Assembly (NCBI RefSeq): GCF_000238915.1 | Contig: NZ_BAEG01000008.1 | Coordinates: forward strand, 124,001 to 188,000 | Direction of reading: 5' to 3' | From: Arthrobacter globiformis NBRC 12137 | GTDB lineage: Bacteria > Actinomycetota > Actinomycetes > Actinomycetales > Micrococcaceae | Length of the DNA: 64,000 bases | In this document: piece after piece, positions 59,466 to 64,000 of the stretch | Position numbering within the stretch: position 1 is the stretch's first letter | Layout: every line of letters starts with the position of its first letter | Made by a program: the position numbers and the translations under genes | The notes under the pieces: model-generated | Told to the model about the DNA's origin: nothing | Databases searched by the model: none | The model's input: the letters and a program-made list of their open reading frames with translations, nothing else

Positions 59466-59699
59466 TTACATGGGATCAGGCCAGTTGCCAATGGTGGTTT
59501 CAGACACCATGGGGTCGGGCCAATTGCCGATAGTGGTCTTGTTCACGTCCTGGACGCGCATCGGATCCGGCCAGTTGCCAATGGCAACCGAGGTGCCCGC
59601 GTTGTCCGCAATCGAGCCTGCAGACAGAACGGCGGGAGCCGCAGCAGAAAATGCGAGGGCCCCCGCCAGAACGGCGGCGGCTGCTATCTTCTTCAACAT
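59466..59699 (-). CDS. Secreted peptide precursor with three IGNWPDPM repeats (putative pheromone)
   Basis: The 77-residue product has a Sec signal peptide (MLKKIAAAAVLAGALAFSAA, cleavage likely near APAVLSA). Three identical octapeptides IGNWPDPM follow at 59559-59582, 59508-59531 and 59469-59492, the last at the very C-terminus. Copies 2 and 3 share the wider TTIGNWPDPM. The copies use different codons for Ile, Asn, Pro and Asp, so sameness is kept at peptide level. The start at ATG 59699 has GAGGAA eight bases upstream. It has its own promoter and terminator and is divergent from an XRE-TPR regulator, as in peptide quorum-sensing pairs. The signalling role is inferred. Confidence 0.8.
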   Translation of the reverse strand: MLKKIAAAAVLAGALAFSAAAPAVLSAGSIADNAGTSVAIGNWPDPMRVQDVNKTTIGNWPDPMVSETTIGNWPDPM

Positions 59700-59752
59700 G
59701 TGAGAGTTCCTCAATACGAGTCGGATTCGTTACCAAGTCAGCACAGTCCTTG

Positions 59753-59792
59753 TTGACATACATTGTAAAATGTTTTCCACAGAGGGTGTCAA
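59753..59792. promoter_or_regulatory. Shared promoter/operator between peptide precursor and regulator
   Basis: For the peptide gene (minus strand), TTGACA lies at 59792-59787, with TTTACA at 17 or TACAAT at 19 bases, giving a leader of about 55 bases. On the plus strand another TTGACA lies at 59753-59758, facing the first. A perfect inverted repeat ACATT-GTAA-AATGT (59760-59773) covers the minus-strand -10 region and is the best operator candidate. Confidence 0.6.
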
Positions 59793-59832
59793 GCATTCTG
59801 TACAAAGGCTGTCCGGAATAGGAGGAACCCCA

Positions 59833-61095
59833 GTGGGTAACGGATTCGGGGAGAAGCTCCGCGCTGAGCGGCTGGAGCGCGGACTGACTCAGGCCGAACT
59901 GGGCAAAGACCTGTACTCCCCCAGCTACATTTCTTTGCTGGAGACGGGCCGGCGGGAACCCACAGCCGACGTCATCGAAGAACTCGCCCGCCGGCTCGAG
60001 CTCGCACCCAAGGCCCTGGAAGCATGGAGCCAGCCCATCTCGGTCAGCGACGCCGAATACGTGCTGGCCGGACTCTACGCCCGGCAGGCCTGGGACCTGC
60101 GCGACTACGCCCTCGCTGCCGAGCATGCCGCCAACGCCGCCCGCATCGCCCTCGACGGCAAGAACACCAGCGCCTGGTGGAACATGACCTACATGCAGGC
60201 CGAATGCCTCATGAAACAGGGCCAGCTCAAGGAATGCCAGAAGATCATGGAGCACCTGTCCGAGCACCCCATGGCCACCGAATCGGCCGGCCTCGGTGTC
60301 CGGGCGCGCCAGATGCTCGCCGCCCTGTGCCACGGACAGGGCCAGCTGAGCACCGCCGTTGAACACGCCGAGAAGGCGGTGGAGCTGTGCGCACAGCTGC
60401 CCAAGGGCTCAACGCTGATCATCGGCGCGCTCCGTGCGCTCATCGGTGCGCTGGCCGAGAGCGGCCGGCTGGACGAGGCCTGGAAATACTGCCAGGACAT
60501 GAATGAGCAGATGGACGAGCATTCGATGTCCCAGCTCGCCGGCGAGGTGGCCTGGGTGATCGGGAACGTCGCCTTCATGCGGCACGACTACCCGGAAGGG
60601 ATCAAGCACCACGAGCGGGCGGCCAAGCTGCTCTCCCCCGCCAACGACATCGAGCTGTGGGCCCGCTTCAACAAGGCGTCGGCCGCCGTCCGCCTGTCCT
60701 CCGGAATCGTGGAGCCGGAGACCCTGTCCGCCATTGAACGCGCCGAGCTCGCGCTGTCCATCGTCGGCGGCAACAAGACGGACCAGCTGGAGGTGGCGTT
60801 CATCCGCGCCCGCTGGCTCTATCTCACCGGCGACATCGTGGCCGCAGTGCAGAAGCTCCGTGATATCCACGCCGAACGCGCCGACCTGGCCCGGCACACC
60901 GCCGGCGAAGTCTCGCTGCTGCTGGGCAAGTCGCTGAAGGCCGCGGGCGAAGCTGACGAGGCACTGGTGCACCTGGAGGAGGCGCAGAAGGAGTTCAGCG
61001 CCGCCGGTGCCCAGGACCGCGTCCAGCAGGCCCTCGACGCCGTGCTGGAGATCCGGCTCGCCCAGCGCCGCGCCGCCGCCGCAGAGGCCAGCTAG
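59833..61095 (+). CDS. XRE-family HTH regulator with TPR domain (RRNPP-like)
   Basis: The 420-residue protein has an N-terminal XRE HTH at about residues 5-55 (LTQAELGKDLYSPSYISLLE). A helical array of TPR-like pairs follows to the end, for example ALAAEHAANAARIALDG, QLSTAVEHAEKAVELC and EGIKHHERAAKLL. The length and plan match peptide-receptor regulators such as NprR. GTG 59833 has a strong GGAGGAA site at 59820-59826. It is divergent from a secreted repeat-peptide gene with 133 bases between. Peptide binding is inferred from architecture and context. A strong bidirectional terminator follows. Confidence 0.88.
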   Translation: MGNGFGEKLRAERLERGLTQAELGKDLYSPSYISLLETGRREPTADVIEELARRLELAPKALEAWSQPISVSDAEYVLAGLYARQAWDLRDYALAAEHAANAARIALDGKNTSAWWNMTYMQAECLMKQGQLKECQKIMEHLSEHPMATESAGLGVRARQMLAALCHGQGQLSTAVEHAEKAVELCAQLPKGSTLIIGALRALIGALAESGRLDEAWKYCQDMNEQMDEHSMSQLAGEVAWVIGNVAFMRHDYPEGIKHHERAAKLLSPANDIELWARFNKASAAVRLSSGIVEPETLSAIERAELALSIVGGNKTDQLEVAFIRARWLYLTGDIVAAVQKLRDIHAERADLARHTAGEVSLLLGKSLKAAGEADEALVHLEEAQKEFSAAGAQDRVQQALDAVLEIRLAQRRAAAAEAS

Positions 61096-61120
61096 CAACT
61101 GCCGGATCAAGCCGGATTAA

Positions 61121-61164
61121 GACGTCAGGCGCCCCCGGGACTCTTCCCGGGGGCGCCTGACGTC
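61121..61164. terminator. Bidirectional terminator between regulator and purC
   Basis: A perfect 20-bp stem, 61121-61140 (beginning GACGTCAGGCGCCCCC) with 61145-61164, closes a CTCT loop, with A before and T after. It lies between two converging genes. Confidence 0.93.
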
Positions 61165-61174
61165 TGTTGAAAAC

Positions 61175-62119
61175 CTAGCTGAAAGTGCGGCCGGTCAGCT
61201 TCTCGTAGGCCTCAACGTAGCGGGCCCGGGTGCGCTCCACGATGTCCGCGGGCAGGGCCGGCGGCGGCGTGTCCGAAGCCTTGTCCCAGCCCGATTCGGC
61301 GGATGTCAGCCAGTCCCGGACAAACTGCTTGTCGTAGGAGGGCTGCGCCTTGCCCGGCTCGTAGGTGGCGGCATCCCAGAACCGGGACGAATCCGGGGTG
61401 AGGACCTCGTCGCCCAGCGTGATGGCACCGTTCACGACGTCGTAGCCGAACTCCACCTTGGTGTCCGCCAGGATGATGCCGCGTTCACGGGCGATCTCCT
61501 CGGCCTTGGTGTAGATGCTCAGGGTCAGCTCGCTCAGGCGCGCGGCGATGTCGTCGCCCACGATGGACACGACCGCGTCGTAGGTGATGTTTTCGTCGTG
61601 CTCGCCCACCTCGGCCTTGGCCGACGGCGTGAAGATGGCCTGCTCCAGGCGGGAGCCGTCCACCAGGCCTTCCGGCAGCGGGATCTCGCAGACGGTGCCG
61701 GACTGCCGGTACTCCACGAGGCCGGAGCCGGTGAGGTAGCCGCGGGCGATGCACTCCACCGGGAACATTTCCAGCTTCTTGCAGATCATGGCGCGGCCCT
61801 CGACCGCGGCCGGCACGCCGTCCTCCACAGTGGATGCCAGGACGTGGTGCTCAACGTCCAGCTGGTCGAACCACCAGAGGCTCAGCTGGGTGAGGATCCG
61901 TCCCTTGTCCGGGATCTCGCTGCTGAGCACGTGGTCGTAGGCGCTGATGCGGTCGCTCGCCACCACCAGCACGCATTCCTGCCCGAACTGGTCATTGATG
62001 GCGTCGCTGGCCGGGACGTAGAGGTCGCGGACCTTGCCCGAGTAGACGTGCTTCCAGCCGGGCAGCTCGGTGTGCGGGGTGTCCAGGCCGCGGGGGCCTT
62101 CCTGTTCAGCCACTGTCAC
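61175..62119 (-). CDS. purC: SAICAR synthetase (phosphoribosylaminoimidazole-succinocarboxamide synthase)
   Basis: Joins aspartate to CAIR in purine synthesis. The 314-residue protein has YSGKVRDLYVP at the N-terminus and LVVASDRISAYDHVLSSEIP. It also has PVECIARGYLTGSGLVEYR and LADTKVEFGYD, all standard PurC blocks. GTG 62119 overlaps the purD stop (GTGA), so the two purine genes are coupled. Confidence 0.97.
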   Translation of the reverse strand: MTVAEQEGPRGLDTPHTELPGWKHVYSGKVRDLYVPASDAINDQFGQECVLVVASDRISAYDHVLSSEIPDKGRILTQLSLWWFDQLDVEHHVLASTVEDGVPAAVEGRAMICKKLEMFPVECIARGYLTGSGLVEYRQSGTVCEIPLPEGLVDGSRLEQAIFTPSAKAEVGEHDENITYDAVVSIVGDDIAARLSELTLSIYTKAEEIARERGIILADTKVEFGYDVVNGAITLGDEVLTPDSSRFWDAATYEPGKAQPSYDKQFVRDWLTSAESGWDKASDTPPPALPADIVERTRARYVEAYEKLTGRTFS

Positions 62120-63435
62120 GCCTCCTCTTCCGATGCGGAGCCGGCCTGGGCAGCGACGGCGGCCGACACCTTGATCTCACCGCGTGCTGCCTTGCCTGCG
62201 ATGTCCGTGCGGAACTGGGCGCCTTCCAGCTGAACCAGCTCCACGCCGTCGTACGCCCTTTCCCTGGCCTCCACGAGGTCGGATCCCAGCGCCACCACGG
62301 CCAGCACGCGGCCGCCGGCGGAGACCACCTTGCCCTCGTCGTCGAGCTTGGTTCCGGCGTGGATCACGTGGACGCCGTCCAGCTCGTCCACCTTCTTGAG
62401 CCCGCGGATGCGGTCGCCCGTCCGCGGGGTGTCCGGGTAATTTTCAGAGGCGACGACGACGGCGACTGCCGTGTCCTTGGACCAGCGCAGCTCTTCTGCC
62501 TGGTCCAGTTCGCCCTTGGCGGCAGACAGGAGCAGGGAACCGAGCGGCGTCTTGAGCCGTGCGAGCACAGCCTGGGTTTCGGGGTCGCCGAACCGGACGT
62601 TGAATTCGATGACGCGCGTGCCGCGCTTCGTCAGCGCCAGGCCGACGAACAGCACGCCGACGAACGGGGTGCCGCGGCGGGCCATCTCGTCCACGGTGGG
62701 CTGGGCGATGCGGTCGATGACCTCCTGGACCAGGCCGTCCGGGGCCCAGTCGAGCGGGGTGTACGCGCCCATGCCGCCGGTGTTGGGGCCTTCGTCGTTG
62801 TCGTAGATGCGCTTGAAGTCCTGCGCCGGGGACAGGGCCACGGTGTTGCGGCCGTCGCACAGGACGAACACGGACACCTCGGGGCCGTCCAGGAACTCCT
62901 CGATGACGACGGTTCCGCCGGCGTCGAAGCAGCTCTGGGCGTGGGCCAGGGCATCGTTCCGGTCGTTGGTGACCACCACGCCCTTGCCGGCGGCCAGTCC
63001 GTCATCCTTGACGACGTAGGGGGCCCCGAAGGTGTCCAGCGCCGCGGCTGCCTCGTCAGCGTTGGCGGCGACGAGCGCCATGGCGGTGGGAACGCCGGCC
63101 TCGGCCATGACCTGCTTCGCGAAAGCCTTGGAGGCCTCCAGCTGGGCGGCCGCCTTGCTCGGGCCGAAGACCGGGATGCCGGCGTCGCGCACGGCGTCGG
63201 AAACACCGGCGGCAAGGGGGGCTTCGGGACCAACGACCACGAGGTCGACGTCGAGCCGGGTGGCGAGCGCCGCCACTGCGTCCGGATCGTTCCCGTTGAT
63301 GGCGTGCGTGGGGACGAGCTTGCTGATGCCGGCGTTGCCCGGAGCCGCATGGACTTCGGACACGTTGGGGTCGGCAAGGAGGGAGCGGACAATGGCGTGT
63401 TCGCGGCCACCGGGGCCAATGACGAGTACCTTCAC
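62116..63435 (-). CDS. purD: Phosphoribosylamine-glycine ligase (GAR synthetase)
   Basis: Second step of purine synthesis. The 439-residue ATP-grasp enzyme begins VKVLVIGPGGREHAIVRSLL. It contains VVKDDGLAAGKGVVV and the signature IEFNVRFGDPETQAVLARL. I use GTG 63435, with TTGGAG upstream. A GTG eight codons earlier (63459) is possible but outside the conserved start. It is upstream of purC in one operon. Confidence 0.97.
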   Translation of the reverse strand: MKVLVIGPGGREHAIVRSLLADPNVSEVHAAPGNAGISKLVPTHAINGNDPDAVAALATRLDVDLVVVGPEAPLAAGVSDAVRDAGIPVFGPSKAAAQLEASKAFAKQVMAEAGVPTAMALVAANADEAAAALDTFGAPYVVKDDGLAAGKGVVVTNDRNDALAHAQSCFDAGGTVVIEEFLDGPEVSVFVLCDGRNTVALSPAQDFKRIYDNDEGPNTGGMGAYTPLDWAPDGLVQEVIDRIAQPTVDEMARRGTPFVGVLFVGLALTKRGTRVIEFNVRFGDPETQAVLARLKTPLGSLLLSAAKGELDQAEELRWSKDTAVAVVVASENYPDTPRTGDRIRGLKKVDELDGVHVIHAGTKLDDEGKVVSAGGRVLAVVALGSDLVEARERAYDGVELVQLEGAQFRTDIAGKAARGEIKVSAAVAAQAGSASEEEA

Positions 63436-63486
63436 AGTCTCCAAGGGTACTTTGTGCACCGTGCTGGCTCCTAAGCTGAGGCCCGG

Positions 63487-63552
63487 CCCTCAGTTGCACC
63501 CGGCCTCAGTTGCACCCGACCCTCCGTTGTACCTGGCCCGCAGTTGCGGCGG
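63487..63552. repeat. Four tandem 16-17-base repeats
   Basis: Units at 63487-63503, 63504-63519, 63520-63536 and 63537-63552 share the pattern CCTCAGTTGCACCCG, with decay in the last two. They occupy the divergent space between purD and the oxidoreductase gene. The last unit continues as CAGTTGCGGC, which also occurs in the palindromic element near 8866. Confidence 0.8.
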
Positions 63553-63590
63553 CGGACAATCCGGGCGGCCATCCGCTACGAACCAAGGTC

Positions 63591-64000
63591 ATGAAGAAGC
63601 TCATGAGGTTGTTCAGGGGACCAGCCGCACTGGCGGCCCTCGCCGGAGTGGCCGCCGCCGCCGTCGTTCTTTCCGTAGCGGAACTGTTGGGGGCGTTCTT
63701 TACGGCACGCGCCACTCCCCTGATTGCCCTCGGTTCTACGTTCATCGACTTCACGCCGCCGTGGCTGAAGGACTTCGCGATTGCGACGTTCGGCACCAAT
63801 GACAAGGCCGCGCTCTTCGCGGGGATGGGCCTGACGATTTTCGTGCTGGCGTGCGTGCTGGGCGTGGTGGCGTACCGGAGATGGGCGCTGGGCGCCGCCG
63901 GGGTGCTGCTCATGGGCGCGTTGATCGTGGCCGGCGTGGTGACCCGGGCGGGCGTCAGACCGCTGGACGCTGTGCCCTCGCTGGTAGGAACCGCGGCGGG
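63591..64000 (+). CDS. Molybdopterin-dependent oxidoreductase, N-terminal membrane part (cut by window end)
   Basis: The frame opens at ATG 63591 (AAGG just upstream) and stays open to the end, giving at least 136 residues. It has helices at about 11-35 (ALAALAGVAAAAVVLSVAEL), 76-95 (LFAGMGLTIFVLACVLGVVA) and 98-115. The loop TPLIALGSTFIDFTPPWLKD fits the membrane-anchored sulfite-oxidase-like proteins of Actinobacteria. The catalytic domain would lie outside the window, so the name rests on the N-terminus only. Confidence 0.7.
   Translation, partial: MKKLMRLFRGPAALAALAGVAAAAVVLSVAELLGAFFTARATPLIALGSTFIDFTPPWLKDFAIATFGTNDKAALFAGMGLTIFVLACVLGVVAYRRWALGAAGVLLMGALIVAGVVTRAGVRPLDAVPSLVGTAA

Overview
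The window looks like chromosome from a high-GC Gram-positive of the Arthrobacter/Pseudarthrobacter group (Micrococcaceae). Signs are the strongly GC-biased third codon positions, frequent GTG/TTG starts, many genes that look leaderless, and a gene neighbourhood also known from mycobacteria: topA, a DUF1998 helicase, a Tad pilus locus, nth with a Nudix gene, acs, a MarP-type protease, crp, RidA/DUF4177, a bifunctional penicillin-binding protein and a metallophosphoesterase. The genus is an inference; no rRNA gene is present.

Layout. 1-4.6 kb: end of a TrkH/KtrB potassium channel gene with its RCK partner, proC, a 519-base gap with a tandem structured-RNA candidate, a Ppx/GppA phosphatase and an SseB-like gene. 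4.7-16.7 kb: topA, an ArsR-like regulator, a large methyltransferase, two paralogous lipoproteins, trhO, a GNAT acetyltransferase and an MrfA-like helicase. 16.7-22.4 kb: a compact Tad/Flp pilus operon on the minus strand (Ssd/CpaE-like, TadA, TadB, TadC, Flp-like pilin, two TadE-type proteins). 22.6-30.5 kb: a family A polymerase, a DUF1508 protein, a CoA-type Nudix gene, nth, a proline/alanine-rich membrane protein and acs.

30.6-46.0 kb is a carbohydrate island: a DeoR and a LacI regulator, a Gfo/Idh/MocA dehydrogenase, two sugar ABC importers without ATPase genes, two GH36 alpha-galactosidases and galE. It probably imports alpha-galactosides (raffinose/melibiose type), hydrolyses them in the cytoplasm and feeds UDP-galactose metabolism. 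46.0-58.7 kb returns to backbone genes: aroQ, DUF2332, marP, crp, Nudix, RidA, DUF4177, PBP, phosphoesterase and a heterodimeric ABC exporter whose second half carries an apparent one-base frameshift. A tRNA-Pro(CGG) follows. The window ends with purC/purD and the start of a membrane-anchored molybdopterin oxidoreductase.

Two places deserve most attention. (1) 59.4-61.1 kb: a 77-residue secreted precursor containing three identical IGNWPDPM peptides, encoded with silent differences, has its own promoter and terminator and is divergent from a 420-residue XRE-HTH plus TPR regulator. This is the layout of an RRNPP-like peptide-pheromone system, which I do not know to be described in this lineage. 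(2) 2.70-2.99 kb: two copies of a 43-nt motif with an invariant internal loop, covarying stems, and downstream hairpins that compete with the closing stem. It resembles an attenuator or riboswitch but has no downstream gene on that strand. The intergenic spaces also hold several different long inverted repeats and minisatellites.
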